NCBI GenBank assembly: GCA_963210315.1
Contig: OY723241.1
Span: 1,178,001 to 1,242,000 of the forward strand
Length of the DNA stretch: 64,000 nt
Origin: Rhynchopus euleeides
Taxonomy: Eukaryota; Euglenozoa; Diplonemea; Diplonemida; Diplonemidae
Direction of reading: 5' to 3'
Made by a program: the position numbers and the translations under genes. Below the pieces are notes generated by a model that worked only from the letters and a program-made list of their open reading frames with translations, was not told where the DNA came from and made no database searches. Below are positions 28,214-37,935 of the stretch, one piece after another. The first letter of the stretch is position 1. Every line of letters begins with the position of its first letter.

Positions 28214-29195
28214 GGGCAGTGAAGGCAAAATACGCGTATTTTTCAGAATCCCGATTTTAAAAATACGTTGAACGTTCAAATACGTTGAACGTTCAGCGTA
28301 TTTGAACGTTTCTCACATTGCCTACCGTCTGCAGGGGCCACCAGTCACAAACCCACCTTTCCTCAAGCAGAGCAAGGGCGAGTTGGTGGCACCAACGACA
28401 ACCGTGCGGAAGACGTCCTTGGAGCACGATTTTACAGCGACTTGCTTCGCGATGCATTCGACAGCATCCCTTGTCCTTTGCTCCATGAAGCGGGCTGGTG
28501 CAGTTGAGGTGAACCCCTGCAGGTGGGATATCCCATACGGTTCTCCCATGCGGGATATCCCACTGGGTTCTGGCAAGTCACGTATGTCTCTAGACTGGGT
28601 TCTGGCTTAGAGGCGTTCAGCCATAATACATCCAGTGGGAGCATCACGGCACTGTCCGCTCGGACACGTAGATACCAGGGACTGAAATGGGAGTTTCCCA
28701 TATTGCTGTCGACATACGCCAGCTCGAGGTGTTCTCTCTCAGTCGGGTAAAACCACCCTGTCTCACGACGGTCTAAATCCAGCTCACGTTCGGCCATCCA
28801 CTTCCTCTACACGACGGACTCCAGCCGGTCGAGTGGGGTAAAACTGGGAGATAGGTCGAGAGGGGGTTGGTACCCCCGCTTTTCCGGAGTTAGTCAACCC
28901 TGAAAAGAGGGGGTACCGACCACCCCTTTCCGGGTCCCGCCCCTTCTCGGACTACAGAACCCCGTTTTCACCGCCTTTTCGCCACGCGTGACACTCTCCA
29001 TCCCACAGGTGTACCCTTTAGTGTGTGCAGGGGGCCCACCCCCTACTGCTAGGGGGGGTTTCATGTGGAGAGTGCACCCAGTGGGTGAAAACGCTCAAAA
29101 GCCAAAAAAACGTTCAACTTCGACGCATTTTTTTAAAAATACGTTGAACGTTCAAATACGTTGAACGTTTTTTTACGTATTTTCTATCACTGCCC
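28214..29195. mobile_element. GGGCAGTG MITE with AACGTTCAA words
   Basis: 982 bp with ends GGGCAGTGA…TCACTGCCC, flanked by TA (28212-28213, 29196-29197). Subterminal arrays are TACGTTGAACGTTCAA. The right TA is shared with the next element, foldback copy B. The body carries a coding fragment on the minus strand. Confidence 0.88.
28340..28797 (-). pseudogene. captured coding fragment inside a GGGCAGTG MITE
   Basis: From an ATG at 28797 the frame reads MAERELDLDRRETGWFYPTE and continues protein-like through PWYLRVRADSAVMLPLDVLW. The similarity to ordinary coding sequence then appears to move to another frame (FTSTAPARFMEQRTRDAVEC…SKDVFRTVVVGATNSP). That implies a frameshift and a gene fragment no longer under selection. 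The family is not recognised. Its location between two palindrome arrays of a MITE suggests capture of a host or transposon gene piece. Confidence 0.4.
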
Positions 29196-29370
29196 TAGGG
29201 GGGGTCAAATGCCCCCCCTTTTACGTGGATAAACACGATTTTTCAAAAAACCGGCGCAGAGGCCCCAAAGCCCCCGTAAACCCTCCAAACCCCCCCAGAT
29301 CGGTCCGGAAACCCATCGAACCCCACTTTTCCACCATTCCGGGCACCTCAGGTGCCCGAATTGGGGTACC

Positions 29371-29883
29371 TAAATTTTGTGCCACCGTTTGGTACCGTAC
29401 AGTGCCACTGTGTGGGAGGTTGGAAAAGAAAATGCCCCAACACACCACATCTGAGGGTTGCAATGCATGTTGCTTGCCAACCACGTCATCCGGTGGGTGT
29501 CAGGCGCTATGTAGGTGGCATCAGCCAGGTCTTCGATGTGTTCTGGCTTGTATATGTACCTCCCTGCCTGCGGCACAGGCACTGCCTTTGTCCCCCACAC
29601 CAGCCACAGAGAGCGTATTGTACTCGGTCCACGGTTGCTGATTCATTGTGATGCGTTGTATCCTCGAGTGAACGTCACACACTAGTGGCACCACCACCCG
29701 CCATCCGAGAGCTGTATTGACTTTGCGCGCTTCCGTTGCATTCACCTCGCCACGCATATTGCACTGTTCAGTATCAGTGCTCTTGGGCCAGGCAAAGTAG
29801 ACCGCAGCAACTACCAATTCTGCACAATGGGTACCACGACAGCGCACTTCGTGTGTTCCCGGAATGTACAGCTCGTGTTGCAA
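29371..29883 (-). pseudogene. foldback-element ORF remnant, copy B
   Basis: Two overlapping frames encode the same conserved peptides as in the other copies: AELVVAAVYFAWPKSTDTEQ… then GRYIYKPEHIEDLADATYIA…WHKI. The switch between frames lies around the AAAGGCAGTGCC region in every copy. I do not recognise the family. A conserved frameshift could mean a master copy already dead, or programmed frameshifting. Confidence 0.5.
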
Positions 29884-30135
29884 CAGTCGTTGTCAACACA
29901 TCCCGGTTGTGGAGCACTGCTGCACAGGAATCACACGACCATCTGGACTTGTTCCGTACCTACAGGCAGCCTCCCGGTGCATGGTGACAGGGAGGTACAT
30001 ATACAAGCCAGAACACATCGAAGACCTGGCTGATGCCACCTACATAGCGCCTGACACCCACCGGATGACGTGGTTGGCAAGCAACATGCATTGCAACCCT
30101 CAGATGTGGTGTGTTGGGGCATTTTCTTTTCCAAC

Positions 30136-30887
30136 GGGGGTTAAAGCCGCCTGACGCCTGCACGTGGCGCCCCTGCTAATCCCCTCGCATTGCACTGCGC
30201 GGGGGGTGAACAGAGTCAGCGGTGGGGTGGCTACCTCGGTGCTGAAATGTCTTTTACATGGAGCCGAAATAGCCGGGGTGGTGACCTGGCCTATGAAGGG
30301 GGAACCCTGAGCCCAAAGAACCGAGATCCCAAGACCTCCACTGGGGGCCGGGCGCGCCCTCGTCCTGTCATCCGCAGCGACTGCCCTCCACGGAGCCGTG
30401 ACGAAGATCCATCCGAGCTCGATGAGCTGGGTTTGACCCCCGCCGATGCGTGTCTGAGTCCGACTTTACAGGACAACCAGTGTAATCCAACCGTACTGGG
30501 GGGATTGGTCCAGTAAGTCACGGTGCGTGATGAGGACTCGCAATTGTGGGGGACAGGACGAAGTCCGAAAGGGATGGAAAAACGTAGGAGTGCACTACCC
30601 AAAGTGTCTTCCCAAAGGGTAAAAACTAGCCAATTGCCCTCACTCCGCGTGGGACTTCCGGATACTCACCATGAGCCACCGGGTCTCCCCACACTTAGGG
30701 GGATGGCACCCCAGGTTGCTAACCAGCGGCAGGTTTTTCCAGAGACGCTACGGCGTCTCTTTTCCTCACCGCAGACAACCGTGTGTGGGAATCGTGACAG
30801 GCACTGCTTGGGTTCAGTGTTTGTTCACGCGTGGCGCAGGGACCGGTGGTCGTCACCACCGCCGCTGACCACGTAACAACCGACTCA
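30136..30887. mobile_element. 752 bp retroposon-like insertion in foldback copy B
   Basis: Flanked by a perfect 19 bp direct repeat, GGGCATTTTCTTTTCCAAC (30117-30135 and 30888-30906), which occurs once in uninterrupted copies. A duplication this long is typical of LINE or SINE insertion. The insert begins GGGGGTTAAAGCCGCC and ends CGTAACAACCGACTCA without poly-A. Its first 110 bp can pair in a way reminiscent of HDV-like ribozymes. No domain is readable in its frames. Confidence 0.75.
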
Positions 30888-31135
30888 GGGCATTTTCTTT
30901 TCCAACCTCCCACACAGTGGCACTGTACGGTACCAAACGGTGGCACAAAATTTAGGTACCCCAATTCGGGCACCTGAGGTGCCCGGAATGGTGGAAAAGT
31001 GGGGTTCGATGGGTTTCCGGACCGATCTGGGGGGGTTTGGAGGGTTTACGGGGGCTTTGGGGCCTCTGCGCCGGTTTTTTGAAAAATCGTGTTTGTCACC
31101 CCCATTTGACCCCCCCTACCCCCCCCCCCCCCCTA

Positions 31136-32322
31136 GGCATACTTGTACCCCCATATGGGGAAGGCCAAAAATATGGGGAAAATATGGGGGGAATATGGGG
31201 GGTTTTTCAAGTCCTGTTCCCCCATATTTCCCCCATATGGGGGATATATGGGGGAAAACCCAGGGGTTCCTCAGGTGGAAGCAGTCAGCAAACAGTTATC
31301 TTCGTTCTGCTTTTCACAGGGTGTGAAGTCAGCCACTGACAGGGGACGTCTAGCACCTTGCAGTGCCATCTCACCTCGTCGCTTTCTGCAGAGAGGAAAC
31401 GCCCGGCTGAAGTGCTCGAGTCAGACCACAAAAGGTGCTGTGAGAGTGCCGACCGCCACTTTCTTCAAGTCTGAGTAGCGGTCATCAGAGCATGCTGACC
31501 AGTAGTCCTGTCTTTGCTGGCAGAACAGTTGCGTCCTGCAGCCAGTCCTTGTACTGGCCTTCACAGGTCTCATTCCAGATCATCATTGCAGATGCAGCTT
31601 GAACATGTCAAGCTGCCTAGTGACGAGCGTCGACTCCGACTTTTCGGCGCTCGGAGCGGTCAAAAGCGGCGGAAGCGCCTGACACCCCAGAATGCACTGC
31701 TTGTGAATTCCCTTGTCTAATTAAGGATCCCAGGGGGCAGTTCGCAATCGCAAACACACCAGAGGAGGAGGACAGCGAGTGTGAGAGTGACGTGCCGGAC
31801 AGGACTTCAAAACACAGGAGTGTGTGTTGTGAGGAGCTGTTAACCCTGAACGCGCTATGTGTGTCTGTGCGTATGTGTCCACCACCGCTGCCGCTGTCAC
31901 TGCGGTGCCCCGCCAAACCGGGAAGCGTTCGCTCTCCGCTGCCGCTGTATCGGCGCAGGAGAGGAACAGGAGGTCGGTGCGACCCACCTGGGGGATCTTC
32001 CAGGGGGGGCCAGACCTGGCCACACCTGAACGAGCGCGCACCTCCCCAGGATCGGACTCCTGGAGGATCCCCAACAAGGCATGAGGCCGGTTTCGACGCG
32101 CACTTCGTGTGTCTGTGCCTGAGTGGTTTGATGTTCTCCCGTTGCAGCACGAATACCCCCATATCCCCCCATATGGGCCCCATATTTCCCCCATATTCCC
32201 CCATATTTTACCGGGTTTTCCCCATATTTTCAGCCTTTTTCCCCATATGGGGGCGGGGTTTTGAGACCCCCCATATTTCCCCTAAATTTAGGGGGTTCCC
32301 CATATGGGGGGACAAGTATGCC
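31136..32322. mobile_element. GGCATACTTG element with CCATATGGGG words
   Basis: 1187 bp, ends GGCATACTTGT and complement, flanked by TA (31134-31135, 32323-32324). Inside each end are CCCCCATATGGGG palindromes. The middle (31300-32150) is GC-rich with open frames on both strands, but none is recognised. Both boundary TAs are shared with poly-C or with foldback copy C. Confidence 0.9.
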
Positions 32323-32324
32323 TA

Positions 32325-33471
32325 GGGGGGGTCAAATGCCACCCTTTTACGTGGACAAACACGATTTTTCAAAAAACCGGCGCAGAGGCCCCAAAGCCCC
32401 CGTAAACCCTCCAAACCCCCCCAGATCGGTCCGGAAACCCATCGAACCCCACTTTTCCACCATTCCGGGCACCTCAGGTGCCCGAATTGGGGTACCTAAA
32501 TTTTGTGCCACCGTTTGGTACCGTACAGTGCCACTGTGTGGGAGGTTGGAAAAGAAAATGCCCCAACACACCACATCTGAGGGTTGCAATGCATGTTGCT
32601 TGCCAACCACGTCATCCAGTGGGTGTCAGGCGCTATGTAGGTGGCATTAGCCAGGTCTTCGATGTGTTCTGGCTTGTATATATACCTCCCTGCCACCATG
32701 CACCGGGAGGCTGCCTGTAGGTACGGAACAGTCCAGATGGTCGTGTGATTCCTGTGCAGCAGTGCTCCACAACCGGGATGTGTTGACAACGACTGTTGCA
32801 ACACGAGCTGTACATTCCGGGAACACATGAAGTGCGCTGTCGTGGTACCCATTGTGCCAGAATTGGTAGTTGCTGCGGTCTACTTTGCCTGGCCCAAGAG
32901 CACTGGTACTGAACGGTGCAATATGCGTGGCGAGGTGAATGCAACGGAAGCGCGCAAAGTCAATACAGCTCTCAGATGGCGGGTGGTGGTGCCACTAGTG
33001 TGTGACGTTCACTCGAGGATACAACGCATCACAATGAATCAGCAACCGTGGACCGAGTACAATACGCTCTCTGTGGCTGGTGTGGGGGACAAAGGCAGTG
33101 CCTGTGCCGCAGGCAGGGAGGTATATATACAAGCCAGAACACATCGAAGACCTGGCTAATGCCACCTACATAGCGCCTGACACCCACCGGATGACGTGGT
33201 TGGCAAGCAACATGCATTGCAACCCTCAGATGTGGTGTGTTGGGGCATTTTCTTTTCCAACCTCCCACACAGTGGCACTGTCCGGTACCAAACGGTGGCA
33301 CAAAATTTAGGTACCCCAATTCGGGCACCTGAGGTGCCCGGAATGGTGGAAAAGTGGGGTTCGATGGGTTTCCGGACCGATCTGGGGGGGTTTGGAGGGT
33401 TTACGGGGGCTTTGGGGCCTCTGCGCCGGTTTTTTGAGAAATCGTGTTTGTCACCCCCATTTGACCCCCCC
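32325..33471. mobile_element. foldback element copy C (intact)
   Basis: 1147 bp, uninterrupted. Both tips are present, flanked by TA (32323-32324, 33472-33473). One tip carries the CCACGTAAAAGGG spacer and the other GTGACAAACACG without it, so the two ends are distinguishable. The core is in the same orientation as copy A. Confidence 0.93.
32827..33309 (+). pseudogene. foldback-element ORF remnant, copy C
   Basis: VPIVPELVVAAVYFAWPKST…QRITMNQQPWTEYNTLSVAG in one frame, then WGTKAVPVPQAGRYIYKPEH…TKRWHKI and a TAG in another. The second part lies within the right inverted arm, so its antisense is repeated in the left arm. Function unknown. Confidence 0.5.
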
Positions 33472-35072
33472 TACCCCCCCCAGTGTTGTTAGAAACCGAG
33501 TTTTAAACATTTTAAACGTTTTAAACGTTTTAAAGTTTAAAACGCCGTTTTAAATTATTTAAAACGGGGTTTAAAACGGCAAAAAACCCTGCAAAATATA
33601 GGGGGAGACTTTTCGATTTTTTTTTCTGGAACCCAAAATTGATCGTTTTGGGCCATCTGAGGCCATCTTCGGCAAAAAAATCCAATTTTGAGGCTCCCTG
33701 GGGGTCCCAAATGGGTGAACAAATTCCCTGTGTGAAATAGCCTATTGCAGGCCTTTTGAGCATGATCAGGCAAACACAGCTGTGTGGCAGGGCTTTCTGC
33801 GAAAATTCGCCTCCTGGTGAAGTGGGCTACTTTTCACCCTCCATTCACCCTGGCCTCAACCCGTTCCTCTGCTCACCCTGACGCAAGCTCATGCCCTCAT
33901 CGTTGACAATCACCCAGAAAAGATTCAGGATGGTACAGTACAGACTCGGGTGCACGAACGATCCAACGGTGGTGCCTGTTTGACTTGCTGGTGTATGGTT
34001 GATCATTGCTTGTTACGTACATTTCGCTTTCTCAGCGCCCCCGCCTTCACCGAAACCCGATGCCCAACACGAGCGGTGTGGCGCCCGTGGTACTGACCCC
34101 TTCGGACCTTAACTCCAGCGGTAGCCGCCGGCTTTCTTCAAAGAAACTCATCGATGACGTCCCCCCAGAGTGCAGGTTCCTGCTGCCTACCCACGATCAT
34201 TAGGGTGCCGAGAGAATGGCTAGGTGATCAATAATTGTCCCAAACACTAGCTTGGCAACAGCCAGAGCAACCCCAGGTGGGGCGCAGCCGAGTGCTGCAA
34301 CCATCGTTCTGACAGCAACAACATCACCTGGCTGTCTTGTTGAACACAGCCGTGATGAAGCTGGCTGCACTTCCTGTTTGGAGTTCATCGGGATCCGTTC
34401 TGCAAAAGTGAAAGTTGGAGGCAAAGAATACATGACGAGGATGGTTACGCCTTTTGTAGGCTTCTCTCGATCAGAGAAGTCGGGCGTCCATAGGAGAGTA
34501 AAGAGAATACAGATATGCTCCTCTCAAAGAGGGGCAGGCCAAAGGTAGGCTCCAGGTGGCAACTGGAACTGTGCAACTTTTCCAGAAGGTGCTTCCAGGA
34601 CTGTCGAAGGAGCTGGTGGAGTTCGCTGGGTCCATTGCCACCCCCATCATGGTGATCGGCCTTCAACCTGCGACTTTGTATCATGGATTCAGCTCAAAAG
34701 GGTGCACATCGAGTGATGCAAGATGAAGATTCGACACTCCAGAAATATGCTGATGTCAAACTGCATTATTCCTGAGAACAACGGAGGGGGTGTGCCAACT
34801 GATGCCGGTGCGATTGATGCAACCCTCACCACAACGTCAGTGCCACCTATTTTCCACCAATAATGTGTCCGCTGTGACAGGAATGCAGGAATAATCACCC
34901 AGAATATGAGCTGGGGGGCCTCAGGGGGCATGGAAATTTTTTTTTGGCCGAATTTTTTTTTGGTGTGAAAACACCACAGAAACGCCCTGTTTTAACCCCC
35001 GTTTTAAACTCCATTTTAAATTAATTTAAAACGCGTTTTAATTTAAAACATTTAAAACATTTAAAACGTTTA

Positions 35073-36947
35073 CAGGGGGGGGTCGAATAAACGTACTTAG
35101 TTGAATAGTAGTACTTAGCCGAATAGTAGTACTTATTTTTTTGGGGCTCTGGGGCACGTTGGGCCGTTGAATACAAGTACTTACTTTGTACACCCGTTTT
35201 TTTGGGAAATATCTCGTTTTTTTGAACCCTGTGCCTGGAATTTTGTCCAAAAAATATCACGTTTTCGCACAAGGCATAAAATGGTCAAAAAACCCGAAAA
35301 TCGGGTTTGTAGGGTATATGTCCCCTGTCTGAAAATGCAAAATATGGCCCCGCAGGTGTCCCCAGAGTGATTTAAAATTGGAAAATCGACATTTTCCACC
35401 TACGGGAAATCCCCCAAAATAGGGGGTCCCCAGTCACGAACCCCAAAAAAAATGTCCCGCGCGCCTCTAAGGCACTCTGGATTTTTATTATGTCATCCAG
35501 ATGTCACATCTGGGTCCAGGAACACCGGTTTTTGGCCTCAGGAAGTCGAAAAATATGTGTGGAAATTTTTATTCCTGACCAGGATCCCCTAAAAGCCCGA
35601 TTTCCCCTGTTTACACATGGGGGATTTCTTGCAACGCCCGCTCGTGTGCTGAGTGTGTTATCCGCGACGTGGACGCGGTCGCCCTCTTCCTCCCAGAAGC
35701 CACTGATCTTCCTCATCCAACTTCACCTCTGGATGTACGCGGCACGTGCTTGGGTTGTCCTGTCGCAGTGCAGCAGAAGGTCCCCTGTGCACTGCTGCCC
35801 AAGCCATTTCGGCTGCACGGAATACGCCACGCAGAGTAACGTGGTATCGCGTGACCAGCTCGTGAGGCTTGTGCCCCGAATCGAATCGATAGGCTGCGAG
35901 CTGCATTGCCTCGGTCAGTTGATGTCCTTGTGTGTGCATTTTTGTGCACAACAGTCCCTTGGGTATCTGCAGCGCAGGTGCCTGCACTGGACCAGGACTC
36001 CTGATTTGCCTCTGGCACTTGTGATCGGAACGGATGCGGCGACATGCCACGGTGCCTATGAATAGCCATGCCGGCACGAAAGTACGTTCACGACGGTTGA
36101 TTACCATTGCTGCACTCTGTCAGAACCAAGGGTCGCAGCTCACCTGAACGCCCACCAGGCCCCCCAACAGGGGGTGAAACCAAAGGGTCCCCCCTGGGGT
36201 TTTTTAACCCAAAATTTTCGAATTCGACATGTCCCCGGGATTTCCACTATGTCGCAGATTTCGACCATTGGGTCAAGAAAACCTAAAAATCTAGGGGGGA
36301 GGTGCTGAAGGATTGCACTGAAAATTTTATCTAACTCGGTCAAAATTCCAGGCACAGGGTTTTGAGATTTTCTTTTTGGAGGACCGCCTGCCAGTGGAGG
36401 GGGCACACAAATCCGCAAACTTTGGGGCAAGGAATGGGGACAAGGTCTATTGGTGCCACTTCGGGGAACCAGGGTGCACGGGCCCCGTAAACCCGCAAGC
36501 TCATGCGGTCCAGAGGCATCAGAACCACTGCTGAAGCCCGCCGCGCATTCCCTTCCCCACCACCACCGCCCCAGACAAAGCTCACCGTAGACCTGTGACA
36601 TCCACCAACAGGGCCAATATCTTCGGCTGGTGTCGATATAATGACGACGTCGGATGCTTTCATCTGCTCACGGAATGCCTCAAGAGGATGGGCCACAGCC
36701 AGGCGCTCCCCGGCCTTCCTTCAACGAAGTGATCCGGGCCAGGGCACGCAGCAGTGACCAGCGCGCCCCTGGTGGACCAAATAGCCCCGCAGAGCCCCTG
36801 CAAACAGCATTTTTAGGAAAAGTTGAATAGACGTACTACGTACGTCTATTCGCTCGCAAAGTATTTTATACTATTTTGGCTAGGTCGATTTAGGCCCGCC
36901 CGTTCGCCGAATAGTAGTACTTAGTACGTTTATTTGACCCCCCCCTG
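35073..36947. mobile_element. CAGGGGGGGGTC element with AGTAGTACTTAG words
   Basis: 1875 bp, ends CAGGGGGGGGTC[G/A]AATAAACG inverted, flanked by TA (35071-35072, 36948-36949) and lying inside the GTTTTAAAC array of the larger element. Its outer bases GGGGGGGTCAAAT match the foldback-element tips, hinting at related transposases. Confidence 0.88.
35660..36107 (-). pseudogene. possible captured coding fragment
   Basis: A 149-codon minus frame includes TKMHTQGHQLTEAMQLAAYR and VTRYHVTLRGVFRAAEMAW, whose composition is more protein-like than neighbouring frames. No motif is recognised and no start is convincing. It may be a gene piece carried by the CAGGGGGG element, or chance. Confidence 0.2.
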
Positions 36948-37067
36948 TAAAACGTTTAAAACGTTTAAAACGTAAAGTTTTAAATGGGGGCTAACAACAA
37001 TGCCCCCCCCCCCCGGAGGAAATCCGTGAACTACCAAAAATCCTTACCCCAGGGCCTGGGGGGGGCA

Positions 37068-37935
37068 AGGATGCGAAGCCTGTATTTTTTGTGTATTTTT
37101 TATGTGTATTTTTTGTATTTTTTGTATTTTTTGCGGGCCAAAAAATACAAAAAATACATGCATGGTGGCGTCATACCGGTTTCGGTCACGTTTATCATGA
37201 TATTTTTAAAGGTTTTTCATTTTTTACGTGAAGTATGGAAACCTTGATGCCGCTCCAGACCGATCAAATGAAGCTTGATGGGATGGTATCAAGGTTTCGA
37301 TGTTACTGTTACTACATGGGTCGAATCGTCCATCTAGTGATACTCCACAGAGGCAGTTGCCTGTATGTTGAATAGTATGACGACGTCATGGTATTCAACG
37401 TTAAAATTGTTCCCGATACCGTTGCCGCTCCATGCATGAGTATGCATGGAGCGGCACACACGAGCACAAATCACACACACCCACACTGCAGGGGTTCTCA
37501 TCCTCACACACAACATGCCTGGGCGCAAGGCGCACTGGTCGCAAGTGCACTTCTCCGCAGTGCAGAACAACCTGGCGCGTAAGTGCCAGCACTGTGATGA
37601 TGTTATAAAGGCAGTGTCTGGCACACGCCTCCAGACGAAGGCACCCACTGAGGTGGTGGAGCGGGCGAAGGAGGCGGGTACCATACTGCCCACCTGGTCG
37701 CACCCAAGTGCCTCACACCGGATCTCTCCCCACCCGGTGGTCCACCTGACGGATATGCGCCTCAACTAATCGCGTTGTGAGTAACCTGAACCCGAGAGTG
37801 CTGAGTCCCCTACTGGGCCCCCACTAGTGTATTTTTTGGTGTATTTTATGTATTTTATGTGTATTTTATGTACTTTTTGTATTTTTTGTATTTTTTGAGA
37901 CAGGCTTTGTATTTTGTCATCCCTGGGGGGGGGGG
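37068..37935. mobile_element. AAAATACA-word element
   Basis: Inverted segments AGGATGCGAAGCCTGTATTT (37068) and its imperfect complement ending CATCCCTGG (37923) enclose arrays of TGTATTTTTTGTATTTT on both sides (37081-37160, 37828-37910). The exact ends are uncertain because both abut poly-G. A palindrome of CATGCATG type sits near 37156 and again at 37433. Confidence 0.6.
37515..37769 (+). pseudogene. small ORF with BED-like zinc-finger resemblance
   Basis: 84 aa from an ATG at 37515, MPGRKAHWSQVHFSAVQNNL, then RKCQHCDDVIKAVSGTRLQ. The W…F…C-x2-C arrangement resembles the start of a BED finger as found at transposase N-termini, but the paired histidines are not clear. It lies midway in the AAAATACA element, so it could be the decayed start of that element's transposase or a captured fragment. 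Confidence 0.35.

Larger units (their letters stand above)
29198..31116. mobile_element. foldback element copy B (with a retroposed insert)
   Basis: The ends GGGGGGGTCAAATG…CATTTGACCCCCCC lie between TA dinucleotides. The long inverted arms (about 340 bp) begin AAACACGATTTTTC and run to GTACATATACAAGCC. The unique core lies in the opposite orientation to copies A and C. The right arm is split by 30136-30887. Confidence 0.92.
33481..37002. mobile_element. CAGTGTTGTTAG element with GTTTTAAAC words, interrupted
   Basis: Inverted ends CAGTGTTGTTAG (33481-33492) and CTAACAACAATG (36991-37002), 11 of 12 matching, each bordered by poly-C, which would be both target and duplication. TTTAAAACGTTTTAAA words are dense inside both ends (33500-33590, 34990-35070, 36948-36985). 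A CAGGGGGG element is nested at 35073. The left part (33620-34930) shows no recognisable gene. Confidence 0.75.

Noticed and set aside
28806..28826. TACACGACGGACTCCAGCC as another CACGGTGG MITE end
   Set aside because: Two mismatches in the diagnostic terminus and no partner end. It lies within the GGGCAGTG element and may be chance or a very old remnant.
30525..30580. Hammerhead ribozyme-like core (TGATGA, a GGACT/AGTCC stem, GAAA)
   Set aside because: The base before TGATGA is G rather than the required C of CUGAUGA, and no convincing stems I and III with a cleavage site flank it.
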